Shown: positions 44,691-53,898 of the stretch, piece after piece
Layout of the letters: each line of letters opens with the position of its first letter
Numbering within the stretch: the first letter of the stretch is position 1
DNA from: Pseudomonadota bacterium
GTDB lineage: Bacteria; Pseudomonadota; Gammaproteobacteria; Steroidobacterales; Steroidobacteraceae
NCBI GenBank assembly: GCA_018241505.1
Contig: JAFEDS010000015.1
Span: forward strand, 1 to 64,000
DNA: 64,000 nucleotides
Reading direction: 5' to 3'
Position numbers and translations under genes: made by a program
Notes under the pieces: model-generated
What the model was told of the DNA's origin: nothing
Seen by the model: only the letters and a program-made list of their open reading frames with translations
Database searches by the model: none

Positions 44691-45690
44691 GAGCTCCGAT
44701 TCCGAACAACTGGTTACGGTCACCGCGAACGGGCTCTACTGCCCGCCCGGCGACTTCTACATCGATCCGTGGAAGCCGGTGCAAAACGCCGTGATCACGC
44801 ATGCCCATGGCGACCATCTGCGCCACGGCAGCGCACGCTACATTGTCGCACGTCCCGGCGCACCCATCGCAAAGTTGAGGCTTGGCGGGGATCGGGAGCT
44901 CACCCCGATCGACTACGGTGCGCGAGTGACGTTCGGCGCCACAAACGTGTCACTGCACCCGGCCGGCCACATCCTCGGATCTTCGCAGGTGCGCATCGAA
45001 TACGGCGGCCAGGTGTGGATCGTATCCGGTGACTACAAGCGGCAGCACGACCCGACCTGCGTGCCTTTTGAGCAGCTCGAATGCGATGTCTTTATCAGTG
45101 AGGCGACTTTCGCGCTGCCGGTGTACCGCTGGCCGCCGACCTCCCAGGTGGTCGGCGAAATCTTCCGTTGGTGGCGTTCCAATCGGGATCGAGGACTTGC
45201 TTCGGCCCTGTTCTGCTATTCCCTGGGGAAGTCGCAGCGCGTGCTGGCCGAGCTGCTCGCGTACACGAATGAGCCGGTGTACCTGCACGGCGCCGTCGAC
45301 TCGCTGACCGGTGTGTATCGGCGCGCAGGCGTGAACATGGTGCCGACTCTGTCTATTCCGCCCGATCGCAAACATGACTTCCGCGGTGCATTGATCGTGG
45401 CGCCGCCCAGCGCCGCCGGAACGCCTTGGATGCGGCGCTTCGGCGATCATTCGAGCGGTTTCTGTTCTGGCTGGATGCGGGTGCGCGGCGATCGGCGACG
45501 GCGGGGTTACGACCGGGGGTTTGTGATTTCAGATCACGCGGATTGGCCGGGGCTGATTGAAACGTGTCGGGCCACGAAGGCGCGCAGAGTTCTATTGACG
45601 CACGGCTACTCGGATGCAATGACCCGACACCTGACGGAGTCGGGGCTGCCGTCTCAGGCGCTGAAAACTGACTTTGGTGCCGAAGAGTGA
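44689..45690 (+). CDS. Ligase-associated DNA exonuclease (metallo-beta-lactamase fold)
   Basis: A 333-residue protein with a metallo-beta-lactamase core: HAHGDHL metal-binding motif, LHPAGHILGSSQ, VSGDYKRQHDP and FVISDHADWPG, then a beta-CASP-like part (FCYSLGKSQRVLAEL). This family is found with ATP-dependent ligases and is thought to process DNA ends. The ligase start overlaps its stop as GTGA. The ATG at 44689 or the GTG at 44671 is the start; the ATG lies within the start region of the divergent gene. Confidence 0.92.
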   Translation: MSSDSEQLVTVTANGLYCPPGDFYIDPWKPVQNAVITHAHGDHLRHGSARYIVARPGAPIAKLRLGGDRELTPIDYGARVTFGATNVSLHPAGHILGSSQVRIEYGGQVWIVSGDYKRQHDPTCVPFEQLECDVFISEATFALPVYRWPPTSQVVGEIFRWWRSNRDRGLASALFCYSLGKSQRVLAELLAYTNEPVYLHGAVDSLTGVYRRAGVNMVPTLSIPPDRKHDFRGALIVAPPSAAGTPWMRRFGDHSSGFCSGWMRVRGDRRRRGYDRGFVISDHADWPGLIETCRATKARRVLLTHGYSDAMTRHLTESGLPSQALKTDFGAEE

Positions 45691-47297
45691 AAGCGTTCAG
45701 CGAGCTGTATGAAGAGCTGGACACGACGACGTCCACCCACCTGAAAGTGGCGGCGATGGTCCGGTATCTGCGAATGGCGCCGCCGGCGGATGCGGCTTGG
45801 GCGACGTACATTCTGTCAGGGCGCCGACTGAAGCGCTTCATCGGCCCGGCGCTGCTGCATCGATGGTTGATCCAGGAGTGTGGGCTGCCGGAATGGCTGG
45901 TGGAGGAATCGCGGGCGACGGTGGGCGACCTGGCGGAGACGATCGCCTTGCTCACTGAAGGCGGGCCGGACCGGCAGGCACCGGAGACTTCGCTGTCTGA
46001 ATGGATTGAAGGGCGACTGCTGCCGTTGCGCTCGGCGGGAGAGCTGCGGCAACGTGAGATCGTGGTCGAGTGGTGGGGGACACTGCCCTATCGCGAGAGC
46101 TTCCTGGTCAACAAATTTCTGACAGGGTCCCTGCGGGTGGGCGTGTCAGAGTTGCTCGTTACGCGCGCGTTGTCTGAAGTGTTGTCGATGGCAAGGCCCG
46201 ATGTGTCGCGCCGGCTGATGGGTGACTGGTTTCCGAGCGCGGCATTCTGGCAGTCCTTGCAGTCGGGCGAGGCGCCAGTTGAGGATCCTTCCGCGCCTTA
46301 CCCCTTCTTCCTCGCCTCTCCTCTGGAGGCGGCGGTGGAAACGTTGGGCGACCGCGTTCAGTGGCAAGCGGAGTGGAAATGGGATGGCATCCGCAGCCAG
46401 ATTGTCCGGCGCCGCGGGCAATGTTTTATCTGGTCGCGTGGGGAAGACCTGGTGACCGATCGATTTCCGGAGATCGTGTCAGCCGCTACGCGCCTGCCCG
46501 ACGGCGTGGTGCTCGACGGGGAGTTGGTGGCGTGGCGGGACGGACTGATCCGGCCGTTCGCCGCTCTGCAACAGCGCATCGGGCGTAAACAGGTGACGGC
46601 GCAGATTCTGAAGTCGGTGCCGGTGCGGTTTCTGGCTTACGACCTGTTGGAGCAGGACTACGAGGACCTGCGGTTGTTGTCATTGCGGGAACGGCGGGCG
46701 CGGCTCGCTGCCGTTGTGGCGGCCGCGCCCGAGATCATTGGGATTTCCGAGGTCGTGGAAGCTGAAAGCTGGCAGGCTCTGGCGCAACTGCGCACGCAGT
46801 CCCGCACTCGCAGTGTCGAAGGCTTGATGTTGAAAGCGCTGGAGGCACCCTATGGCACGGGGCGTCAACGGGGCTCCTGGTGGAAGTGGAAAATCGAGCC
46901 GTATTCGTTCGATGCGGTTCTGTTGTATGCCCAGCCTGGGCACGGTCGCCGCTCGAACCAATATACCGACTACACGTTTGGTGTGTGGAGCAATGGGGAG
47001 CTGGTGCCTGTGGCGAAGGCGTACTCAGGTTTGAGTAACGAGGAAATCACTGCGCTCGATCGGTGGATACGGCAGCATACCCAGGAGAAGTTTGGGCCGG
47101 TGCGGGCGGTGGAGCCGACCCAGGTGTTTGAGTTGGCCTATGAAGGGATTGCGGCGTCGACGCGCCACAAGTCCGGCGTGGCGCTGCGGTTTCCGCGGAT
47201 TGTGCGGCGGCGGGGGGATAAGCCGGCGGCGGAGGCCAACACGTTGGGGGATCTGGAGGCGGTGCTCAGCGCGGGTTCGGGGAGCCTGGACGCTTGA
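45687..47297 (+). CDS. ATP-dependent DNA ligase
   Basis: A 536-residue ligase. The N-terminal DNA-binding domain (about 1-200) is followed by the nucleotidyl-transferase core. The adenylated lysine is K231 in QWQAEWKWDGIRSQI, and further motifs are WSRGEDLV, LDGELVAW, FLAYDLLEQD, EGLMLKALEAPYG and WWKWK. An OB fold ends the protein. It seals nicks with ATP and acts with the exonuclease, perhaps in DNA repair. The helicase and phosphoesterase that often join this set are not next to it. Confidence 0.95.
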   Translation: MKAFSELYEELDTTTSTHLKVAAMVRYLRMAPPADAAWATYILSGRRLKRFIGPALLHRWLIQECGLPEWLVEESRATVGDLAETIALLTEGGPDRQAPETSLSEWIEGRLLPLRSAGELRQREIVVEWWGTLPYRESFLVNKFLTGSLRVGVSELLVTRALSEVLSMARPDVSRRLMGDWFPSAAFWQSLQSGEAPVEDPSAPYPFFLASPLEAAVETLGDRVQWQAEWKWDGIRSQIVRRRGQCFIWSRGEDLVTDRFPEIVSAATRLPDGVVLDGELVAWRDGLIRPFAALQQRIGRKQVTAQILKSVPVRFLAYDLLEQDYEDLRLLSLRERRARLAAVVAAAPEIIGISEVVEAESWQALAQLRTQSRTRSVEGLMLKALEAPYGTGRQRGSWWKWKIEPYSFDAVLLYAQPGHGRRSNQYTDYTFGVWSNGELVPVAKAYSGLSNEEITALDRWIRQHTQEKFGPVRAVEPTQVFELAYEGIAASTRHKSGVALRFPRIVRRRGDKPAAEANTLGDLEAVLSAGSGSLDA

Positions 47298-47318
47298 TCG
47301 CCGCTGCCGACTGATCGC

Positions 47319-47987
47319 TCACGACGCAAACACCTGCGCCGCGACTCGCAACTGCTCTATCCACTCGCCCCCATCCTGATACCCACCTGCCGCAATTTGC
47401 GCGCAAACGTTTTCAACATTCTCGGCGCGCGCGATCGCAAGATAACCTTCTGTCAGCAGGGCCAAGCCGGGTGCATGCGCGTCACGGTAGTGTTGTAGGG
47501 AATCGGTGAAGGTATTCACGGCAGCGGCACGCCGGCCGAGGGCGAGCTCGAACGCTCCACACAGCCAGGTCCCGGTGCCCACGCGCAGAGGTCCCAGCTC
47601 CAATTTTTTGACGAGCGCCACTGAGTGCCGCGCGAGCTCCAGCGCGGCGAGCAGATTTCGCGGATCGGGCGGTTCCTTGGGTAGAGCCCAGCCGGGCCAG
47701 CAGTCGGCGGCGACGTTGAATGTGAATCGTTGGGCGGCCAACAGCGCTTGATGCTCGGCCGAAGGGCCGGCCGCCCCCGCCGCCCCAATCGGCCGCGGCG
47801 CATCGGGTTCGCGCTGGCGTGAAGTGGGCTGCGCCCACCCCGGCCCGACTCGATGCTCGATGGCATCAGCCGCGGCCTGCGCCGCAGCAATGAGCACGGC
47901 TCGATCGCCCGCGCGCGCGAGCTCGGCGAGCCGTTCCCGTGACGTCGTCACGAGCTGACTCAATGACTCGGCGGATGCAGTCGGCAT
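47319..47987 (-). CDS. Hypothetical Ala-rich helical protein
   Basis: A protein of 222 residues (or 243 from ATG 48050) with an alpha-helical, Ala-rich pattern: SQLVTTSRERLAELAR, LAAQRFTFNVAADCWPGW, then AAVNTFTDSLQHYRDAH and LALLTEGYLAIARAE, which look like two tetratricopeptide-like helix pairs. I do not recognise a family. ATG 47987 is preferred because the AT-rich stretch before it (48001-48060) is more like a promoter region. It ends 21 bases after the ligase stop, reading the other way. Confidence 0.7.
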   Translation of the reverse strand: MPTASAESLSQLVTTSRERLAELARAGDRAVLIAAAQAAADAIEHRVGPGWAQPTSRQREPDAPRPIGAAGAAGPSAEHQALLAAQRFTFNVAADCWPGWALPKEPPDPRNLLAALELARHSVALVKKLELGPLRVGTGTWLCGAFELALGRRAAAVNTFTDSLQHYRDAHAPGLALLTEGYLAIARAENVENVCAQIAAGGYQDGGEWIEQLRVAAQVFAS

Positions 47988-48151
47988 GAAGGCGATCGTC
48001 CCACGAATTGCATTGCTGCACTGCGCTAAATACTTAACATTTCTTGACATTCAGGCGAGGATCTTTGCCTTGAGCAGGCACCTCTATTGCTTCTGAAAGA
48101 GAGTTGAAAGCTTCAGAAAGCCGCTGGAAAGACCGAAGGAGTTGCCCTCAC

Positions 48152-49135
48152 GTGACGAAGCCCGCCCTCATCCGACGATGGGCGCCATGGATTCTCATGG
48201 CCATTGTTGTCGCACTCATGGTGCGCTTCCTCGATCTACACGCGACTCTGGCGGCGTTCAATGATATTGAGCCGATTGCGGTCGTGCTCACGGTTGCGCT
48301 GTTTCTCCTCGATCGCTTCAGCATGGCGTACAAATGGAACTTCCTGTTGCGTGCCCGGGATTGCTGGCTGTCCCATTGGGCGGCGTTCCGGATTTATTTG
48401 GCTTCCGGATTCGTTGGTTATGTGATTCCCGCCTCGGTCGGCAGCGATGTGTTCCGGGCCGCACGTTTGTCCATGGCGGGCCGCTCGGGCTCCAGCGTCT
48501 CCGCGACGATCATCCTGGAGCGGGTGCTCGGCCTGTTGGCCATTCTCGCGCTGTCGAGTGTTGGTTTGGTGTTGGTTGTGATGCGAGGTCGCAGCGATCT
48601 GCTGCCGCTTCTGGGTGCCGTGGGCGCGGCGTTGTGTGCCGGTACGGTCCTGACCGCGATCTCGATGAGCACGCGGCTCTATCAGATGCTTCGCCGTATG
48701 ACGGCCCGGTTCGGTGACAACAAGGTAGTGAAAACTTTGCACGCGATGCATAACGAGTATGTATCTCTTGGCAAAGGCATGCGCACTTTGGCGGTGTTTT
48801 TCGCGCTGTCGCTGGTCAACCAGGTCATCCAGGCGCTGATGTTTGTTCCTGTGTTGGTATCGCTGGGCGCGCCCGTGGACCTGCTTGCGCTCATCGCCGT
48901 GCTGCCGCTCAGCAAGGCGTTCGTACAGCTCATGCCGGTGCCGGCCGGCCTGGGCGTCGCCGAAGGTTCGCAGGTGGTCGCGTTGTCGCTTGCGCACGTG
49001 GCGCCCGCTCAGGGGTTGGCTGTCGCGCTGGTGCTTCGAGCGATCGATTTGTCGATGCTGTTGCCTGCGGGAATTGCGTACGCAGCGGATGCTTGGCAAT
49101 TGCGGCGGACGCCTTCAGTTGGCCGCAGCGCTTGA
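48152..49135 (+). CDS. Lysylphosphatidylglycerol-synthase-type transmembrane protein
   Basis: A 327-residue polytopic protein with about 8 helices. YLASGFVGYVIPASVGSDVFRA, then IILERVLGLLAILALS and FVQLMPVPAGLGVAEGSQVVAL are typical of the UPF0104/AglD-type membrane domain of lysylphosphatidylglycerol synthase (MprF flippase domain). It could move a lipid or lipid-linked sugar across the membrane. GTG 48152 is chosen with AAGGAG 11 bases upstream. The ORF opens 48 bases earlier, but with no membrane or conserved part. Confidence 0.9.
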   Translation: MTKPALIRRWAPWILMAIVVALMVRFLDLHATLAAFNDIEPIAVVLTVALFLLDRFSMAYKWNFLLRARDCWLSHWAAFRIYLASGFVGYVIPASVGSDVFRAARLSMAGRSGSSVSATIILERVLGLLAILALSSVGLVLVVMRGRSDLLPLLGAVGAALCAGTVLTAISMSTRLYQMLRRMTARFGDNKVVKTLHAMHNEYVSLGKGMRTLAVFFALSLVNQVIQALMFVPVLVSLGAPVDLLALIAVLPLSKAFVQLMPVPAGLGVAEGSQVVALSLAHVAPAQGLAVALVLRAIDLSMLLPAGIAYAADAWQLRRTPSVGRSA

Positions 49136-49167
49136 GGCAACTGGGGCGTTGAGTATGACTCAGCCTG

Positions 49168-49569
49168 TCACGACGCTCGCATTGCCCGCTCGAGGGCGGC
49201 GCACAGCTCCCGCACTGAAGCCGTCTTCTCCACGACCGCCCGGATGCCACAGGCGAACGCTCGCCGTTCCACATCAGGCTTGATGTAGCTGCCTGACAGA
49301 ATCACCGGCACACCCGGTTTGATTGCCATCAACTGCCGCGCCGTATCGATCCCCCCATCCGCGGGCATCGACAGATCGGTGACGATCACGTCGAACGCGT
49401 CAGGCGCGGCGGCGAGGGCTTCGAGGGCAGTTGCCACATCAACATAGCCGATGACGTCGTAACCGCGGCGGCCGAGGGCCCACTGAACCAACAGGATCAG
49501 GCCAGGATCATCATCGAGCCAAAGAACGGAGCGTCCGGTGAGGTCGGCACTGTGTGTTGTCGGGTTCAT
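49168..49569 (-). CDS. Single-domain response regulator
   Basis: A 133-residue receiver domain without output part: VLWLDDDPGLILLVQWALG (acidic pocket), phosphoacceptor Asp in VIVTDLSMPADGG, the Ser of ILSGSYIKPD and the lysine of VVEKTAS. It probably relays or buffers phosphate for another system. It is convergent with the LPG-synthase-like gene and divergent from the OmpR-type regulator at 49741, which may be a functional neighbour. Confidence 0.9.
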   Translation of the reverse strand: MNPTTHSADLTGRSVLWLDDDPGLILLVQWALGRRGYDVIGYVDVATALEALAAAPDAFDVIVTDLSMPADGGIDTARQLMAIKPGVPVILSGSYIKPDVERRAFACGIRAVVEKTASVRELCAALERAMRAS

Positions 49570-49740
49570 CGTCCATAAGATCCGGCAAACGGGCAGGCAG
49601 TATCGGCGGCGCGCGCGCGCGGGACTGTAAGATTGTGTCAAATGGAATCGGTCCAACAGTTGACAGATTTTTACAGTCATGTGGCGGCGCTTCGCCACAA
49701 TGAGCGTCCCCGGGTGCGCCCGGTTCAGCCGGCGGTTAAG

Positions 49741-50445
49741 ATGCTCACTATGCGAATCGCTTTCCTGGAAGACGATCCGGATCAAGCGGATCGCATCCTG
49801 TCCCTGCTGCAGGGCGCGGGTCACATCGCGCATCGGTTTCAAAGGGGCCGCGCGCTCCTGTCGAACCTGCAGGGTGAAAACTACGACCTGATCATGCTCG
49901 ACTGGGAAGTCCCCGACGTATCGGGCTACGAAGTTCTGCAGAGTGTGCGCGGCCGGATGAACCTGCGGACGCCGGTCCTGTTTCTCACCCATCGCGATAC
50001 GGAGCTGGATGTCGTGCAGGCGCTGCAAGCCGGGGCCGATGACTTCCTCATCAAGCCGCCGCGCGAGCGTGAGCTATTGGCGCGAGTGGCGGCACTCAGC
50101 CGCCGAACCCGCGAACCGGCGCCGGCCACCGTCCTCGAATTGTCTCCCTACCGCATCGACCTGGAACGGCGCCAGATTGAGCGCAACGGCGTGCCGATCG
50201 AGCTGACGCGACGCGAATTTGAAGTAGCCGTAGTCCTGTTCCAACATGCCGGCTCGGTGGTCTCGAGAGGTTTCATTTTGGATTCAGTCTGGGGCCGAGG
50301 CGATACCACGACGACTCGCACCGTGGACATGCACGTCAGCCGGGTACGGAAACTTTTGGGATTGTCGGCTGCGATTGGCTTGCGGCTGGCTGCGGTCTAT
50401 GGATATGGCTATCGCCTGGAACGCACAGGTACGGACGCTCAATGA
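49741..50445 (+). CDS. OmpR/PhoB-family response regulator
   Basis: About 234 residues: a receiver domain (FLEDDPDQADRILSLLQG, phosphoacceptor in LIMLDWEVPD, lysine in FLIKPPRERELLARV) and a C-terminal winged helix (LTRREFEVAVVLFQHAGSVV, then TVDMHVSRVRKLLGL). It starts at ATG 49741 or 49750. The gene is 19 bases ahead of the FecR-like gene and likely forms one signalling operon with it and the CHASE2 kinase. Confidence 0.94.
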   Translation: MLTMRIAFLEDDPDQADRILSLLQGAGHIAHRFQRGRALLSNLQGENYDLIMLDWEVPDVSGYEVLQSVRGRMNLRTPVLFLTHRDTELDVVQALQAGADDFLIKPPRERELLARVAALSRRTREPAPATVLELSPYRIDLERRQIERNGVPIELTRREFEVAVVLFQHAGSVVSRGFILDSVWGRGDTTTTRTVDMHVSRVRKLLGLSAAIGLRLAAVYGYGYRLERTGTDAQ

Positions 50446-50464
50446 GCCGGAACAGGGATTCCTG

Positions 50465-51829
50465 ATGAACGACCGCAGGAGCAGGGCGCCAGGAGGGCGG
50501 TCACTGCTACCCGGTGTCGCATTCCTGTTGCTCCTGTCGGGCCCGGTCAATGTGCAGGCGGCCGACGCGCCGGCTGAATTCGGCTACATTGCCCAGCCGG
50601 GCGACACTCTGATCGGCCTGGGCAAGCGGCTGTTGCGCCAGCCCACTCGCTGGCATGAAGTCCAACTCCGCAACCAGATCTCCAATGAGTATCGGATCAA
50701 ACCCGGCTCCACTATCCGGATCCCCTACGCTTGGCTGAAGGTCAGCACCGAAACCGCGTCCGTCGCGAAGGTGGCAGGGACTGTCACCAGTGCCAGCCAG
50801 CCTGTTGCCGCCGGGCAGAGTTTGTCCCAGGGCTCTGTGGTTGAAACGGGCCCTGATGGCTCGGTTGCCATCGACCTGGCGGACGGCTCGCGGATCGTCT
50901 TGCACAAGTCGAGCTCGCTGCGTCTGTCGGAAATGCAGCGGGTTGACGGCGTTCCCAATGCTCACGACATACAGCTTCAACTGCCCGACGGACATCTGGA
51001 CACGTTGGTCAAGCCGCACCGCGACGTTGGTCGGTTTGAAATCGTCACACCGACGGCGGTCTCCGGTGTGCGGGGCACAGTCTTTCGCACAGCAGCATCG
51101 GATAGCACGGTGACCACCGAGACGCTGGAAGGCGTCGTCGCCGTCTCCGCCAGCGGCGAAACAGTCGACACCCGGGCTGACTTCGGTACCCGTGTTGATA
51201 AGGGTTCGCCGCCGCTCAAACCCGTTCCCCTGCTGCCGGCCCCGGACCTGTCCGCCGTGCAGGAAACCAACCAGCGCAAGCAGTTGCACCTGGAGTTCCC
51301 GCCCCTCGCGGGGGCGAAGTCCTACCACGTGCAGGTGTCGGGAACTGCCGATTTTCAGACGTTTGCGCTGGATGTGCGCTCCGAGCAGCCTGTGCTCGAT
51401 ACGGCAGCGCTTCCCGATGGCGCTTATTGGCTGCGGGTGCGTGGAGTCGACTCTCTGGGGCTCGAAGGCCACGACACGGTCAAGTCCCTCACCCAGCAGA
51501 CACTGCCCGAGCCTCCCAAACCGCCGCCGCCGGCACCCGAGCTCGTGTTGGTGACCCGGCATGATCTGCACTTCCAGTGGTCGGCCGAGCCAAACCAACA
51601 GTACCGCGTGCAAGTTGCGCGCGATCCGCAGTTCCAGCACATCCTGGCGGACCAGACACAGTCGGATGGCAAGTGGGTGTGGCGCCGCCCCTGGCCCGGC
51701 CAATACTACATCCGCGTAGAGACGCTCCCCGCCGCTGGAACCACGCCGGGAACACCCTTCGTGGTCCCTGTGCCTTTGTGGGTCAAGGTCGCGGTACCCA
51801 TTGTGATTGTGTCGACGTTGTTGCTCTGA
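50465..51829 (+). CDS. LysM and FecR domain exported, membrane-anchored protein
   Basis: A 454-residue protein. Signal peptide (PGVAFLLLLSGPVNVQAADA), LysM domain (about 37-85; IAQPGDTLIGLGKRLLR and IKPGSTIRIPY), then a FecR domain (about 100-225; DGSRIVLHKSSSLRL, VSGVRGTVFR) and one or two FN3-like segments (SYHVQVSGTADFQTFALD, then YRVQVARDPQFQHIL). A C-terminal hydrophobic tail (VPLWVKVAVPIVIVSTLLL) may fix it in the inner membrane. It could sense the cell wall or a surface signal and pass it to the kinase. Start ATG 50465; the stop overlaps the next ATG as TGATG. Confidence 0.9.
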   Translation: MNDRRSRAPGGRSLLPGVAFLLLLSGPVNVQAADAPAEFGYIAQPGDTLIGLGKRLLRQPTRWHEVQLRNQISNEYRIKPGSTIRIPYAWLKVSTETASVAKVAGTVTSASQPVAAGQSLSQGSVVETGPDGSVAIDLADGSRIVLHKSSSLRLSEMQRVDGVPNAHDIQLQLPDGHLDTLVKPHRDVGRFEIVTPTAVSGVRGTVFRTAASDSTVTTETLEGVVAVSASGETVDTRADFGTRVDKGSPPLKPVPLLPAPDLSAVQETNQRKQLHLEFPPLAGAKSYHVQVSGTADFQTFALDVRSEQPVLDTAALPDGAYWLRVRGVDSLGLEGHDTVKSLTQQTLPEPPKPPPPAPELVLVTRHDLHFQWSAEPNQQYRVQVARDPQFQHILADQTQSDGKWVWRRPWPGQYYIRVETLPAAGTTPGTPFVVPVPLWVKVAVPIVIVSTLLL

Positions 51830-53835
51830 TGCCCGCGCGACGGCGATCACCCTGGACGCGCCAATGGCTGGGCCTGTTGGCGGTGATGTCAGTGGTGGTT
51901 GTGCTCGCTTGCACCTACCGATGGTTTTGGCGCCTCGATTTTGCTCTCTATGATGCGAGCCTGCCGACTCGCGCCGCCCCTGCTGACGTCGTGATAGTGG
52001 CGATCGACGATGCCAGTATCGAATCGATCGGACGCTGGCCGTGGCGGCGAGTGATTCATGCCACCCTTCTCGAGCGGTTGCGCGCGATGGGTGCACGCAT
52101 TGTGGCTCTCGACATTCTCATGACAGAGCCCGACCCGACTTCACCCGGAGACGACGCGCTCCTGGCTTCGGCCATGAGCCAGGGGTTGCCGGTGGTCCTG
52201 CCCCTGATGGTCCGGTTTCCCCGCCAGGGCGGTTTCATTCGCGAGGAGCTGCCGATTCGGCCCTTGGCGCAGGCGGCCGCGGCCATCGGACATGTCAATG
52301 TTGAAGTCGATCCGGACGGCATGGTCCGGAGCCTGTTTTTGAAGGAAGGCTTGGGAAATCCACAGCGGCCCTACCTCTCGACCACCCTGATCTCCGGCAA
52401 GCAGAAATGCGAAGCCAATCACCCCGACCTGGAGCACGCACCCCAGGGCGTGTGGGTGCGTGACTGTCAGATTCTGATTCCGTACCTGGGGCCTCCGGGA
52501 CACTTCGCGCAAGTGTCGTACGCGGATGTGCTGGCCGGACGGGTGAGCGACTCGGCGATCCGCGGGAAGATTGTGTTGGTGGGTGCGACCGCTCAAGGCG
52601 TCGGGGATGCATGGGCGACTCCACTCTCCGGTGGCGCGCAGGCAATGCCGGGTGTTGAGATATTGGCCAACGTGCTACAGGCCCAACGAACCGGCACTCT
52701 GATACGCAAAGTTCCCCTCCTACCCACCATCCTCCTGTCGCTCTTGCCCATCTACCTCCTGGGGCTCGCGCTGCGAGTGATGACTCCCCGCTGGTCGATG
52801 ATGTGGGGGATGACGATATGGCTAACCACAATCGCAGGCGCCGTCCTGGCATTACAACTGATGCACTGGTGGTGGGCACCGAGCGCTGCCTTGCTGTCGA
52901 TACTGGCGCTCTATCCACTCTGGAGTTGGCGCCGCCTCGTCGCCGCTCAAGCGTTCATGGATGAAGAGTTTGCACGCCTGGCCGGCGTCGAGCAGTCGCT
53001 GACACCCTCTGTGGCACCACCCTCCTCCGACCGACGTGCGTTGGATCCCGTGGACCGGCGGATCGATCTGCTGCGAACCGCTACACAGTTGCTGATCGAT
53101 GCCCGTCAACGTTTGCTCACTGATATTTCCGAAATGCGCAAGGCGCAGAGAGAACGCGATGATGTCATCCGCTTCCTGTCGCATGACATGAAGAGTCCCG
53201 CCTCCTCCTTGATGGGGCTCGCTCAATTGCAACGTGACCCGCAAAGGGCACTGCCGCCTGAGGAGCTGTCAGAGCGGCTCGACGTGTTGGCCCAACGCAC
53301 TCTCGCGCTCGTGGATGGCTTTGTGGCGCTGGCGCGCGCCGAGTCCGTCGATCGCAGCAAGTTCGACGAATTCGACGTCCGGGATGCCATCCAGGATGCT
53401 TACGACGAAGTCTGGGGAGCGGCTCAGGCGCGCAACATTTCCATTTCCTGTACTGCGCCGGCGGACTTGTTGCACATCGAGGGCGACCGCCAGCTTCTCG
53501 CGCGCGCGATCGTCAATCTGCTGAACAACGCGGTCAAGTTCTCTCCCGACGGTACGGCCGTGGCGCTGGAATGCCTCGCGCAGCCCGCCACCGTGTTGAT
53601 TCGGATCACCGACAGCGGGCCCGGCATCGCTCCTGAGCAGCAGGCATTGCTGTTCCAACGCTTTACCCGTGGAGTTCATCGGGGTGCCCGGGATCCGGGC
53701 GGCGCGGGGTTGGGACTGGCGTTCGTGCGCGTTGCCGCAGAGAAACATGGCGGTCGTGTCTGGGCCGAAAATACAACTGGAGGTGCCGTGTTCTGTTTGT
53801 CCGTTCCCCTCCCCATCACTCGCGATGAGGTTTGA
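51829..53835 (+). CDS. CHASE2-domain sensor histidine kinase
   Basis: A 668-residue membrane kinase: one N-terminal helix (LGLLAVMSVVVVLACTY), a periplasmic CHASE2 domain (about 40-300; ADVVIVAIDDASIESIGRWP), three C-terminal helices (about 310-375), then HisKA with H452 in FLSHDMKSPASS and an HATPase domain (N box LLNNAVKFSPD, G1 DSGPGIAP, G2 GAGLGLAFV). It probably phosphorylates the OmpR-type regulator two genes upstream. CHASE2 domains are extracellular sensors of unknown ligand. Confidence 0.95.
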   Translation: MPARRRSPWTRQWLGLLAVMSVVVVLACTYRWFWRLDFALYDASLPTRAAPADVVIVAIDDASIESIGRWPWRRVIHATLLERLRAMGARIVALDILMTEPDPTSPGDDALLASAMSQGLPVVLPLMVRFPRQGGFIREELPIRPLAQAAAAIGHVNVEVDPDGMVRSLFLKEGLGNPQRPYLSTTLISGKQKCEANHPDLEHAPQGVWVRDCQILIPYLGPPGHFAQVSYADVLAGRVSDSAIRGKIVLVGATAQGVGDAWATPLSGGAQAMPGVEILANVLQAQRTGTLIRKVPLLPTILLSLLPIYLLGLALRVMTPRWSMMWGMTIWLTTIAGAVLALQLMHWWWAPSAALLSILALYPLWSWRRLVAAQAFMDEEFARLAGVEQSLTPSVAPPSSDRRALDPVDRRIDLLRTATQLLIDARQRLLTDISEMRKAQRERDDVIRFLSHDMKSPASSLMGLAQLQRDPQRALPPEELSERLDVLAQRTLALVDGFVALARAESVDRSKFDEFDVRDAIQDAYDEVWGAAQARNISISCTAPADLLHIEGDRQLLARAIVNLLNNAVKFSPDGTAVALECLAQPATVLIRITDSGPGIAPEQQALLFQRFTRGVHRGARDPGGAGLGLAFVRVAAEKHGGRVWAENTTGGAVFCLSVPLPITRDEV

Positions 53836-53898
53836 CACTTATTTACAGATCGCATCCCGCGCTGTCGCCATACTTTTTCCCACTCGCAGGAGAAAGAG

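Noticed and set aside
48044-48072. TTGACA promoter for the LPG-synthase-like gene
   Set aside because: A perfect -35 is present but no acceptable -10 lies 16-18 bases downstream.
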